Made by a program: the position numbers and the translations under genes. A DNA stretch of 64,000 nucleotides, taken from Malachius bipustulatus (Eukaryota; Arthropoda; Insecta; Coleoptera; Melyridae). The notes beneath the pieces are model-generated. The model was not told where the DNA came from and made no database searches. It saw only the letters and a program-made list of their open reading frames with translations. Positions 43,529 to 53,297 of this stretch are shown here, one piece after another. Numbering within the stretch: the first letter of the stretch is position 1; every line of letters starts with the position of its first letter. The stretch is from contig OU342638.1 of assembly GCA_910589415.1 (NCBI GenBank), forward strand, positions 6,758,001 through 6,822,000. Direction: 5' to 3'.

Positions 43529-44408
43529 CAGGGTGTCCCAGCTTATTCGAAGTGGTCTCTGTAGGCCATACGATGGACTTTTTCAAAAAACTTTTTGCAA
43601 ATTCAAGTACAGGATCACAATGGCCATAATTTAAAATTATTTTGGAGTATACAGTGTCCCATATGACAGTGGCATATCAAAGTTATGTTTTTTTAAATGG
43701 AATGCTCCTATGTTATTGCATTTTTAGATTGTCTGGGAAGAGAAAATAAGATTGGCTTTTACAGTTGGTGTTTAAATTCAGAAGTTTTTGAGTTATAAAC
43801 AAGTGAAAATCGTCATTTTTCAAGTTCAATGCCCTGTACAACGAAAACGGTTCAAGATAGAGAAAAACGGTTTACATTTTAACTTTTTATCTACTATCCT
43901 ATACTATCCTATGGTGTAGAAACATTTGTACTGTCTTTGATTTTTTTATTTGGCGACTTTGTGGAGAAATCTCAGAATTTTTCAAAAAATTTTATCACCC
44001 TGTATAAACATTTTATCTACATCATAGGATAGTACATGAAAAGTTAAAATAGGGACATGTAAGCCGTTTTTCGCTATCTTGAACCGTTTTCGTTGTACAA
44101 GACCTTGAACTTTAAAAATGACGATTTTCACTTGTTTATAACTCAAAAACTTCTGAATTTAAACACCAACTGTAAAAGCCAATCTTATTTCCTCTTCTCA
44201 GACAATCTAAAAATGCAATAACATAGGAGCATTCCATTTAAAAAAAACATAACTTATATAAACCACTGTCATATGGGACACTCTGTATACTTCAAAATAA
44301 TTTTAAATTATGGCCATTGTGATCCTATACTTGAATTTGCAAAAATTATTTGAAAAAAATCCATCGTTTGGCCTACAGAGACCGCTTCGAATAAGCTGGG
44401 ACACCCTG
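43529..44408. mobile_element. layered palindromic element E2
   Basis: Same layers as E1 (shell 1 CAGGGTGTCCCAGC, shell 2, core) over 880 bp, flanked by TA. The inner CAGGGTGAT segment is in the opposite orientation to that in E1 (ATCACCCTG at about 43995). It sits inside H1. Confidence 0.88.
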
Positions 44409-44414
44409 TATATA

Positions 44415-44968
44415 CAGGGTGCTCTACAAGCTCTATGACAAACTTTGACAGATGGTAGGTTGCTTGATTTTGAACATATTTTTTTTAATAAACATGGGTC
44501 CGATTCGTTTTTGTTTAGAAGTTACAAGCATTTAAAAAATCGTAATTTTTCAAGTTCAAGGCCCTGTAAAAGGAAAACGGTTCAAGATAGAGAAAAACGG
44601 CTTACATGTCCCTATTTTAACTTTTTATGGACTATCCTATGGTATAGAAACATTTGTACTTTCTTTGATTTTTTTAAATGTGGAGAAATCTCAGATTTTT
44701 TCAAATTTTTTATCACCCTGTATAAACATTTCATCTACATCATTGGATAGTACATGAAAAGTTAAAATAGGGACATGTAAGCCGTTTTTCTCTATCTTGA
44801 ACCGTTTTCCTTTTACAGGGCCTTTGAACTTGAAAAATTACGATTTTTTAAATGCTTGTAACTTCTAAACAAAAACGAATCGGACCCATGTTTATTAAAA
44901 AAAATATGTTTAAAATCAAGCAACCTACCATCTGTCAAAGTTTGTCATAGAGCTTGTAGAACACCCTG
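44415..44968. mobile_element. layered palindromic element E3
   Basis: 554 bp, ends CAGGGTGCTCTACAAGC and the near-complement, flanked by TA, only 6 bp (TATATA) from E2. Its outer shell is unique, but the core (AAAACGGTTCAAGATAG...) is the same as in E1, E2 and B. Confidence 0.88.
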
Positions 44969-45174
44969 TATATAAAACCCAAATTTTAATTCCTGTTAAA
45001 TAAAAAAAAATAATAAAAAAAATTTCGGGGGCGTTGCGGGGGTGGAGAAATTTTTTTTTTCTGGAGAACTTTACTACTTATACACTGTAAGTCCCAACTT
45101 TTGCCGGATATTGCTTTTTTTGAATAAGGAAAATTTTTTTTTACCTATATGTAACGCTGCACACTAATGGATAG

Positions 45175-45771
45175 CCTGGGCGATCTGAAAGATATGTTTG
45201 TCCCAGTGTTTGTGGTTATCCTGAATATATGATCTAATGGCCGTTGTTATGACCCGATTTACCCGTTCAGTGGGGTTGGCCTGAGGGTGATACTTGGCCG
45301 CATACCAAATTTTCTGCACTCCATAAGTGGATGCGAGGGATTGAAATTCTTTGGACACAAATTGTTTACCGTTATCGACCACCAAAATCTGAGAGGGACC
45401 AAATAGGAGAAAGACTTGGTTTTCCATAAATTTACAAAAAGCTTTGGCCGTGGCCCGGGGCATAGGGTGTACTAAGATAAATTTCGTAAAGTAATCGGTG
45501 ACCACAAGGAGATACTGGTTGTTAAAACTGGACCTGGGGTAGGGACCTAATAAATCTGCGGAAAGAAGTTGAAAGGGAAACTTGATATCCCGATACTTCC
45601 CCATGAGTCCAGCAGGAGGCAAGTTATCGGTTTTACAGGTCGCGCAGAGTTCGCACGCCTGAATGTAGTGGTACACCGATTTCCTCATTTGAGGCCAGTA
45701 ATATAGCTCCGATATTCGAGCGAGGGTCTTTGCTACACCAAAATGTCCGGCAGAGGGGTCGTTATGAAATA
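45175..45771 (-). pseudogene. gypsy integrase (zinc finger and catalytic core)
   Basis: Reads FHNDPSAGHFGVAKTLARIS with the HHCC finger (CELCATCKTDNLPPAG) and the integrase core: LLSADLLGPYPRSS (first Asp), LVVDNGKQFVSKEF (second Asp; DNG) and HPQANPTERVNRVI (Glu). A continuous ORF from 45688 to 45164 is cut by H1 immediately after QIAQAIH and resumes at 34303. On its right, a short LINE tail separates it from RNase H. Confidence 0.9.
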
Positions 45772-45957
45772 CTTTTTTATTTATTTATTTATAGAGTAAG
45801 GTCCAACAGATCACAATAATGACCCAATATGGGATGACACAACTTAACAATACAACAGTACAAAAACATCAGTCTCAAAACAACAGAAACAAAATTACAC
45901 ACAGATTATGTTTGTATATAATAACAAGCAAAAATAAAGTAAGCTAAACTAAACTAA
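45772..45957 (-). mobile_element. 5'-truncated LINE tail with (AAAT)n end
   Basis: About 186 bp inserted in the gypsy pol between RNase H (...EILHM) and integrase (FHNDPS...). On the minus strand it ends in TATAAATAAATAAATAAAA, the simple-repeat tail of several LINE clades. It contains no coding sequence. Target duplication is only suggestive (TGTTT/GTATTT). Confidence 0.6.
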
Positions 45958-47697
45958 ACATGTGGAGGATTTCCTTCCGATGAGGGGTAGGAACGACAAT
46001 TTTCCACTCGAATGAGGCGAAGGCGCTATATCGCGAGGTAACCTGCTTATAAAGAACTTGATTTTCAACACGGAACGAGGGAAATTTTTCAGGCTCTTGT
46101 TGAACTTTCGATATCATGTTACGGTACCAGGCATCTGTTTGAAAGGAAGAAAGATTAAGAACAGACACTTGAGACACAGGAGAACAAGTAGGAACGTTAG
46201 AAATACGGGACAGAGCGTCGGCTACGACGTTTTCGCAACCTTTGCGATGAATAATTTTAAAATCGTACTGGTGCAGTTTTAGTAACCAACGACAGATACG
46301 GGGGCTTGGTTGTTTCAAATTTTGTACCCACTGAAGAGAAGAATGGTCGGTGATTATCTTCAGTCCACGGGAACCCTCAATATAGCATCGAAATTTTTCT
46401 AGAGCACACACAATAGCGTAGAGCTCTAACTCTGTAACCGTATAGTTACGTTGACATTTATTTAATGTTTTACTAAAATATGCTACAGGATGAGAGACCC
46501 CGTTTTCCTCTTGACAGATCACCGCACCAACTCCTGTTAAAGATGCATCGCAGTCGATGGAGAAAGGTTTCGAAAAGTCGGGACTAGCTAAGATAGGCGC
46601 TGAGCTGAGAAGTCTTTTGATTTCATCGAAAGCGTGATCCGTTTCGGGAGTCCAGACAATATTTTGGCCCTTTGCCCGACCCTTGAGGAGATCCGTGATC
46701 GGACTAGCTACTGAAGAGATGTTTTTCAGGAAGCGACGGTAGTATCCAATAAGACCAATGAGTCTACGGATCTGGGTCGTATTTGTGGGCTTCGGATAGC
46801 TTAAGATAGAAGAGACCTGGTCGGGATCAGTCCGAAGACCTTGCTCGTCAACGACGTAGCCGAGAAATTTAAGAGAAGAGAGACAGAATTGACATTTATC
46901 TAAGTTAAGAGTGAGGTTTGCCTTTTTAAACCTATCGAGAAAATCACGTAAAACAGAAAGGTGAGTGGAAAAATCAGGGGTTGCAATGACAACATCGTCC
47001 ATATAGTACCAGACATATGGTTCGAGTTCGGGGCCAATGACACGATCTAAAAGATGAACCAAACTCTGTGGCGAGGAGTGAAGGCCAAAAGGTAAGCGTT
47101 TATACTGAAACAGTCCTTTGCCGTGAACAGCGAAAGGTGTTTTGGGGCGGGATTATAAATCGAGCGGAATCTGATGGAAGGCCGACTTCAAATCGAGAGA
47201 TGAGAGAAATTTAGCATTCCTGACCTTCGAGATAATACTGTCGATAACCGGCATGGGGTAAGAGTCATGGGTACATATTGAATTCAATTTCCTTCCATCG
47301 AAACACACTCTATAGGAATTATCCTTCTTCTTCACCAGCCACAGAGGAGATGACCAAGGTGAATTTGAGGGCTCGATAATGTCCATTCGAAGCATCTAGA
47401 CGACTTGTTGATTTAAAATTTCCTGTATGTATGGGGACAGAGGGTATTGCAGTTGCTTGAACGGTTTAGCATTCCCAGTCTCAATATGATGTTCGTGGAG
47501 ATGGGTAAGACCGATACGATCTTTGGACTGATTTCGGCATAGGCTTTGACGACTTGGTCGAGTTCGACCTGTTGGCTAGGTGAAAGTTTATCAACTCCCT
47601 GAATAGTGTTAATTACGCAAAGAGAAGATGTGGCTGGACACTGATAAGAAAAGTCGTCAAAGTGAAGGTGTAAATTAAAAGATTGAATGAAGTTCAT
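45958..47697 (-). pseudogene. gypsy reverse transcriptase and RNase H
   Basis: The end of the protease/linker (LGMNFIQSFNL) leads to reverse transcriptase: LRMDIIEPSNSPWSSPLWLV, FLSSLDLKSAFHQIPLDL, then a TAA stop (47155-47153). The same frame continues RPKTPFAVHGKGLFQYKRLP and YYMDDVVIATPDF (YMDD box). RNase H follows with FSIDCDASLTGVGAVI, TELELYAIVCALEKF and ITDHSSLQWV, and the frame ends VVADALSRISN and a linker. An additional frame change lies near 47400-47430. Otherwise the frame from 47395 to 45958 is continuous, showing that inactivation is by few point lesions plus insertions. Confidence 0.92.
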
Positions 47698-47772
47698 ACC
47701 TAGAATTAAATTCTAAGTGATGGTAGGTATAAGTAAAAGTTTTATGGATTGAGACTGGGACTCCAAGGCAAC

Positions 47773-48063
47773 ATTAGCATAAACATAATTATAAATAATC
47801 CTTATTTTTCTAGAATATTACATTCTTTATAACTATAATACCATAATATATGTATAATACTTAATTAAATCTACACTAAATCAAACCTACTTTCCTATAC
47901 ATTTTTCTTACTAACTAATTGTTCGGATTTTTTATGTACTCACTTTCCTTTTGCGTCTTTTAAACGCATTCAAATTTGTTTCATTTTTTACCTTTGCTGG
48001 TAAACAATTATATAAATCAAAACTTTTATAGAAAAATGAGTTTCTATGTAACTCATTTATTGG
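47773..48063 (-). pseudogene. LINE 3' fragment inside gypsy protease
   Basis: Minus strand reads NELHRNSFFYKSFDLYNCLP followed by FKRRKRKVST and a stop. The R.S.FY.S..LYN.LP motif with the following FK is the C-terminal end of CR1/jockey-like LINE proteins. The gypsy frame is MGYVN before and VALESQSQSIKLL after, with AATG shared at both junctions as a probable short target duplication. Confidence 0.7.
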
Positions 48064-48500
48064 TCTCATTTACATAGCCCATGGCTGACTGAAGCTGACC
48101 ATCAGCAGTAGTAACATGGCAGGAAATATCGTATTGGACGGGTAGATTTAATTTTTTCAAAAGGTACAGGCCATAGGAACCTAAGATAGAAACATTGCTA
48201 CCGTTATCCAATAAAGCAGAGACTGATTCACCCTGAATTGAAATTGTGAGGTACGGACGGTTGTCATTGGTCCGAGATTCTAGTAGTGGGCAAACGATAA
48301 ATTTCGAACTATTATAAGAGACAGAGGTAGATGAGATAGATGGAAGAGAAGGTGATACAGGTGAAGATAAAGATACAGAGCTAGAGGAAAGAGTTGACGA
48401 GAGAGATACAGGTAAGTTAGAGGGAAGATTAGATTTTACAAACTGATTATCCATATAGAATGGCGTTCGAGTGAGCAACAGGCGCAGAAGATCGCGCTCT
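48053..48500 (-). pseudogene. gypsy aspartic protease
   Basis: The frame has a serine-rich linker (SLSSTLSSSSVSLSS) followed by the retropepsin region: FIVCPLLESRTNDNRPYLTI, then the active-site loop SALLDNGSNVSILG (48208-48203 encode D-N), then the flap-side strand. The usual loop is DSG or DTG; here Asn follows the catalytic Asp. The 3' end is interrupted by a LINE fragment. On the 5' side the gag zinc knuckle expected in this family is not seen, because the LINE at 48.5-53.3 kb occupies the junction. Confidence 0.82.
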
Positions 48501-48645
48501 TCAAATTTTCATATTACTAAGTATAAGGAGTGAAATAATTCTTTGTTTTAAGTTGGGTGTTGTTATTATTGTGAACTGTCGGGCTTGAGATCAAATTGTG
48601 TGGAAATTTTGTACACGTAAGCGAATTCGAGCTTTGTTTTTGAAA

Positions 48646-49320
48646 ATGCCTGATACTAGGGCGCAGAGAAGTAACGTTGCCGGTTCCGCCGGTGCTGATC
48701 TACAGACGGTCCTGAAAACATCGTTAATAAATATGATTAATTCCGATGAATTTCAAAAAAGTTTGTCGGTGGTTATAGAACGAATGGTCAAAGAACAGCT
48801 GGAAGAATATATAAGTAGGAATGAGAAGAATAATGCTCGTCTGAACTTGGAAATTGATCATTTGTCCAGCAGGGTCATGTTATTGGAACAGAATGCTAGG
48901 AGACACTCACTGCGACTCTATGGAATCACAGTTGATGATCATAGCAAAATAGAAGATTTGGTAATTGGCATAATAAGTGACAAACTGTCTGTTTCTCTGA
49001 CCGCTGGGGATATTGAAAGTGTCAAATTTCTTTCGGGTACTAAAGTTGGCGGAGGCTGTGTTCTGGTGAGGTTTTCTTCATGGAAAGTTCGAGATGCTGT
49101 GTATAGGGCGAAATCAAGGCTGAAAGGTACCAGGGTTATCATCAGGGAAGATTTGTGCGCGCAGAGTATGCGATTACTGAAGGAGGTACTACAAGTTGTG
49201 GAGAAGCATAAGGTTTGGACGGCAAATGGTTCTATATATGTTAAAGTCGATAAAAGTGTTCACAGAGTTTCTCGGAAGGATGATGTTGTTAAGCTGCAGC
49301 AGTGCGTCGGGGGATCATAG
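48646..49320 (+). CDS. LINE ORF1 protein
   Basis: 224 residues from ATG 48646; a GTG 16 codons upstream in the same frame is an unlikely start. The N-terminal third is predicted helical and coiled-coil-like (KEQLEEYISRNEKNNARLNL, LSSRVMLLEQNARRHSLRLY). The LRLYGI strand, the DIESVKFLSG segment and the GGGCVLVRFSSWKVRDAVY stretch recall the RRM-like part of LINE ORF1 proteins that bind RNA. The C-terminal segment GTRVIIREDLCAQSMRLL fits the L1-type C-terminal domain. No zinc knuckle is present. It is followed by ORF2 after a 770-bp gap. Confidence 0.8.
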   Translation: MPDTRAQRSNVAGSAGADLQTVLKTSLINMINSDEFQKSLSVVIERMVKEQLEEYISRNEKNNARLNLEIDHLSSRVMLLEQNARRHSLRLYGITVDDHSKIEDLVIGIISDKLSVSLTAGDIESVKFLSGTKVGGGCVLVRFSSWKVRDAVYRAKSRLKGTRVIIREDLCAQSMRLLKEVLQVVEKHKVWTANGSIYVKVDKSVHRVSRKDDVVKLQQCVGGS

Positions 49321-50092
49321 GTTGTTTGACTGCATTGTCCTCTGATATGGTTTTTTTGGTACTTGCCTGATGGATAATAATTGTGGGTGGATGCCGGATA
49401 TCTTGTGGGGTGTGGTTGACAAGGCTGGTGAGGTATGGTTACTTGCTTTTGCTTATGCAGGGGTAAGTGAGGAAGTTATTACCTTAGAAAAGGTTATTGT
49501 TATTTAGTTTTTTTTTTTTTTTTAATCGCACATTTTTTTAGTAGGCCCAATATTAATACTTTGCAAGGGTACATAAGTTGTTTTTTATATTGTTTACTAT
49601 TTCTTATGTTACTTATATTATTAAATTATTTGATTTATATTATTTGACTTATATTATTTGATTATATTTCTTGGCTTGTGTCCTATTCTAGGAAGGTACG
49701 TCTCATATGTAATCCTGTTTCTTGATTTTAATTTAGAATTTAGAATTGCACAATGTTGTTTGAAATGGGATGTATATATTTAATTAGGATAGTAGGTAGG
49801 AACTGAATCAATTCATTGAATACACCTTGAATAATCTTATCACCTAAGTCGAACAGCTGAGATAATTTGTACTCCGTTAATAAAAGAATAAATTATGTTT
49901 GAAGGCGCATCTTTATCGCATTATCATTATTATTATTTTTTGCGCTACTTGTGTTAAGCAAAAGTTTTACCTATTCTCTACTTCTTTTGTTTTCTTTTAT
50001 TGTCTTCTTCAACTAATATTACTTTTTATTCTCTTCTTCAACTAATATTTATTTGTTTATTATTTTTTCAACCTAGAAATCGCTCTGAGGGT

Positions 50093-52888
50093 ATGAAGTT
50101 GAAGATTGCACATTTGAATGTTATCTCATTGGATCTGCACTTTAGTGAAGTGAAAGACACTATTTCTAAATTAGATATTGATGTAATGGGCATATCAGAG
50201 ACATGGTTGAAGGATGGGATGGACTCTGCTCAATACGCCATTGATAATTACAGATTTATACGTAAAGATTATCGTGGTAGGGGGTCGGGAGTTGCAGTTT
50301 ATGTGAGAAACTCGATTCAGGCTACCCTGCTGGAGGTGACTGGAGGCGTGGAGCAACTGAAGGTACTATTGTCCGTGGATCATTTTTGTGTAGTATTGTG
50401 TGTTATATACAGAAACCATGATGTAGGGTATAAAGTTTGCCTAGATGATATTGAAGCCTTGTTGTCAAGTTCCCTACTATACTGCAATAATTTGATCATA
50501 CTAGGCGATTTTAATATTGACCTTCTAAAAGAAGACGATACGGTTACAAAAGCGTACGTTACCCACCTTAACGAACTTGGATTATCTCAGTTGATTACTG
50601 AACCTACCAGAGTCACAAAAACTAGCAGATCACTGATAGATCATATTTTGATTAATAATGACAGCTTGGTGACGGAAGATGGTGTTGAGGTTGTGCATTT
50701 CTCTGATCATGATTTGATATGGTGCTCCTTATCTGCGAATGTACCTAAAAGCAAGCCCAGATTCTATTCTTACAGGTGCCTAAATGATGTAGATATGTCT
50801 ATTTTTCAAAGAGATTTGGAAGGCCTAAATTTGGATAAAGTTTTTACTATAAGGGACATCGACAAAAAACTTGATTACTTTTATAGTGCCCTACTGCAAT
50901 TGTTTGACAGGCATGCTCCCGTCAAAGTTAAAAGGTTTTCGAAGCCTGCAGCTCCATGGCTCACAGGTGTTCTTCGGGAGGGAATGGCACAAAGGGATAA
51001 GGCGAAGCGTAGATATAGGAAAACTAGATTGCCGGGTGATTGGGAACAGTATAAAGCTTTGCGTAATAGTTTGTCGGCCGCTATAGAACGAGCTAAGAGA
51101 AACTACCTGTGTGGGATCTTTCGTGGAAATAACACAAAGATGTTGTATAAAACTTTGAAAGATTTAGATATAAATAGAGATTCTAAGGGCGTAGATGATC
51201 TCAATGTTTTTACTCCAGATGAACTAAATGAATACTTTCTAAATAACTTGTCCGATGGGGCTGAAGATAGTGATAGGTCTTTTGATCCTCTTGGTTTTTG
51301 TGATTATGGTTCAGGGTATAATGATGTTGCTTTCGATTTTTCATTAGTTGATGAAGATACCATATTTAAGTCTCTCTGTCAAATTAAGACAAACGCTGTC
51401 GGTTGGGATAAGATCTCGATTGAAATGATTATGATGTGTTGTCCTTATGTGCTTAAGTATCTGATGCACCTGATTAACTGTTGCTTGACGGATGCCTATG
51501 TTCCTCTGGCATGGAAGAGAGCAACCGTTGTTCCTATACCTAAGGTTTCCGCTCCAACTGAACTCAATCATTTTCGCTCTATTAGTGTGTTGCCGGTGCT
51601 GTCGAAGGTTCTCGAAAGAATAATGCACGATCAATTGAAAGAATTTGTAAAGAGGAATGCAGTGTTGCCTGATATTCAGTTCGGTTTTAGGCATAATCAT
51701 AGTTGCACAACTGCTTTAATGGCAGTCACTGATGATATATTGAAGGCAACTGATGAGGGCTTATTGACTGTACTTGTCTTGTTGGACTTTTCGAGAGCCT
51801 TTGATACGGTGCGTTGTGGCGTGCTTATGCGGGTTTTGAAAAAAATAGGCCTCTCTGCGGATTCCATAAGGTTGATGCAAAGTTATCTCTCCGATAGATG
51901 TCAGAGTGTGAGGGTGGGTTCGTGTGAGTCGGAGCTGGGTAAGATTTCTGCTGGTGTTCCACAGGGTTCAATTCTAGGACCATTGTTATTCACAATTTAT
52001 ACGAGCTGTTTCCCTCGATGCATAAAATATTGTAAGATGATCATGTATGCTGACGATACCCAGCTGTATTATTCATTCAAACCAGACGATGTTTTACAGG
52101 CTGTTGCTGGCATTAATGAGGATCTCTTGGGCATATATGAGCACGCTAGAAGCCTTTGCTTGACTCTCAATCCTTCCAAGTCTCAGAGTATTATTTTTGG
52201 TAGACAAGTAATGTGTGATCGTCTCGAGCAGATGGTTAAGCTAGCAATTGATGGGGTTGAAATACCTGTTGTTAATACTGTACGGAATCTAGGATTACAG
52301 ATGGACAACACCTTCCGATATAAAGATCATGTTTCTAAATGTTTGTCGAAAGCCTATGGATCGTTGAAGCAGTTGTATAGACAGCGGAAGTGTTTGCCTA
52401 AGGAAATTAAAATAACTCTCTGTGAATCACTTGTGCTATCGAAGGTTAATTATTGCTCTCAAGTTTATTCAGCTTCTCTCGACGGTGAGACTTGTTATAA
52501 AATACAGAGACTGCAGAATTCATGCTTACGCTTTATTTTCGGTATTAGAAAATATGCACATATTTCCCATAAATTGAAAGAAGTTCAATGGTTGAACATA
52601 AAAAATAGATACAAGCTGCAGGCTCTTAGTCTTTTCCACTCAATCATTCTTTTCAGAACCCCGGCCTATTTATATAGGAAAATCACTTTCCGTACCGATG
52701 TTCACAACATAAATATCAGAAGGAAGCATCTGATCACACCTCCTGTTCATAGGCTTTCTTTATATGAACGCTCTTTCACCTACTGTGTTAGTAAGTTATA
52801 CAATGACCTACCAGACGAATTTAAAACAATTGCGAACATCAACAGGTTTAAGAGGAGGGTTTTTGATTTGTTGTTTCGGGTCCAATGA
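50093..52888 (+). CDS. LINE ORF2: endonuclease-reverse transcriptase
   Basis: 931 residues from ATG 50093 (the frame is open upstream to about 50000). An apurinic-type endonuclease occupies about residues 1-205: LKIAHLNVISLDLH, GISETWL (catalytic Glu), ILGDFNIDLL, then SLIDHILI and HFSDHDLIW (Asp/His). Reverse transcriptase spans about 390-720: LAWKRATVVPIPK, GFRHNHSCTTAL, LVLLDFSRAFDTV, GVPQGSILGPLLF and YADD at 652-655. No RNase H domain. The C-terminal motif TPAYLYRKITFRTD...RRKHLITPP ending YNDLPDEFKTI matches CR1/jockey-like ORF2. It is uninterrupted and all key residues are present, so it may encode an active enzyme. Confidence 0.93.
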   Translation: MKLKIAHLNVISLDLHFSEVKDTISKLDIDVMGISETWLKDGMDSAQYAIDNYRFIRKDYRGRGSGVAVYVRNSIQATLLEVTGGVEQLKVLLSVDHFCVVLCVIYRNHDVGYKVCLDDIEALLSSSLLYCNNLIILGDFNIDLLKEDDTVTKAYVTHLNELGLSQLITEPTRVTKTSRSLIDHILINNDSLVTEDGVEVVHFSDHDLIWCSLSANVPKSKPRFYSYRCLNDVDMSIFQRDLEGLNLDKVFTIRDIDKKLDYFYSALLQLFDRHAPVKVKRFSKPAAPWLTGVLREGMAQRDKAKRRYRKTRLPGDWEQYKALRNSLSAAIERAKRNYLCGIFRGNNTKMLYKTLKDLDINRDSKGVDDLNVFTPDELNEYFLNNLSDGAEDSDRSFDPLGFCDYGSGYNDVAFDFSLVDEDTIFKSLCQIKTNAVGWDKISIEMIMMCCPYVLKYLMHLINCCLTDAYVPLAWKRATVVPIPKVSAPTELNHFRSISVLPVLSKVLERIMHDQLKEFVKRNAVLPDIQFGFRHNHSCTTALMAVTDDILKATDEGLLTVLVLLDFSRAFDTVRCGVLMRVLKKIGLSADSIRLMQSYLSDRCQSVRVGSCESELGKISAGVPQGSILGPLLFTIYTSCFPRCIKYCKMIMYADDTQLYYSFKPDDVLQAVAGINEDLLGIYEHARSLCLTLNPSKSQSIIFGRQVMCDRLEQMVKLAIDGVEIPVVNTVRNLGLQMDNTFRYKDHVSKCLSKAYGSLKQLYRQRKCLPKEIKITLCESLVLSKVNYCSQVYSASLDGETCYKIQRLQNSCLRFIFGIRKYAHISHKLKEVQWLNIKNRYKLQALSLFHSIILFRTPAYLYRKITFRTDVHNINIRRKHLITPPVHRLSLYERSFTYCVSKLYNDLPDEFKTIANINRFKRRVFDLLFRVQ

Positions 52889-53237
52889 GTGACTAGGCTA
52901 ACTGTTTTTCTCTTGTTTTTTTTTTTCTTTCTTTTTCTTTTTTATTTTTTCTTTTCTTCTTCTTTTATTCTTCCTTTACCTTTTCGTTCTTATTTCTCTC
53001 TTTTCTTTTCTTTGCTTCTTTTTCTTTTGCTTGACAAACATGCTCACTGGGCGCTGTAACGTGTTTGTAGTGTATATATAACCAGGGTTTAAGTGGAAGA
53101 GCAGTGTCCGCTGATTATGTCAGTAGCATGCTGAACTTCGCCCTGAGGTTGAGACTAGATGCGTCTTCGTTTTTCTCTCAGCATATCTTTATGTAAATAG
53201 ATTATGGATAGAGATGTAATTCTATCTCAATAAAGAC

Positions 53238-53276
<39 letters not shown>
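53238..53276. repeat. (TAT)n microsatellite, LINE 3' tail
   Basis: About 13 TAT units directly after AATAAAG at the end of the LINE 3' UTR. Confidence 0.9.
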
Positions 53277-53297
53277 CCGCATAAGGTGGCAAGGTAC

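Larger units (their letters stand above)
34312..45166. mobile_element. H1: 10.9-kb DNA transposon with 8-bp target duplication
   Basis: The left end is TAGGGTGCAGCGTTA and the right end, read inward, TAGTGTGCAGCGTTA. The flanking direct repeat ATGGATAG is at 34304-34311 and 45167-45174. Across it the gypsy integrase frame rejoins (...QIAQAIH to the right, ...SPFMRQPNT to the left), so both boundaries are secure. The interior holds a transposase-like pseudogene (40797-43206) with homology to a widespread uncharacterised arthropod family. It also holds several later insertions (H2, E2, E3). Without these the element would be about 3.5 kb. TAG...CTA ends with 8 bp suggest hAT or a related 8-bp-duplication superfamily. 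Confidence 0.85.
48510..53276 (+). mobile_element. near-complete CR1-like LINE with two open ORFs
   Basis: ORF1 (48646-49320) and ORF2 (50093-52888) are both uninterrupted. A 3' UTR with AATAAAG is followed by a (TAT)n tract at 53238-53276, the microsatellite-type tail of CR1/L2-related LINEs. It interrupts the gypsy gag/protease junction in opposite orientation. The 5' end is not exactly placed (about 48500-48560). Confidence 0.85.

Noticed and set aside
34143..45174. Two separate gypsy elements at 33.7-34.3 kb and 45.2-48.5 kb
   Set aside because: The sequence rejoins inside integrase across H1 and its 8-bp duplication, so they are one element.
48598..48645. Extended start of LINE ORF1 at a GTG codon
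   Set aside because: Eukaryotic initiation at the ATG at 48646 (AAAATGC) is more plausible.
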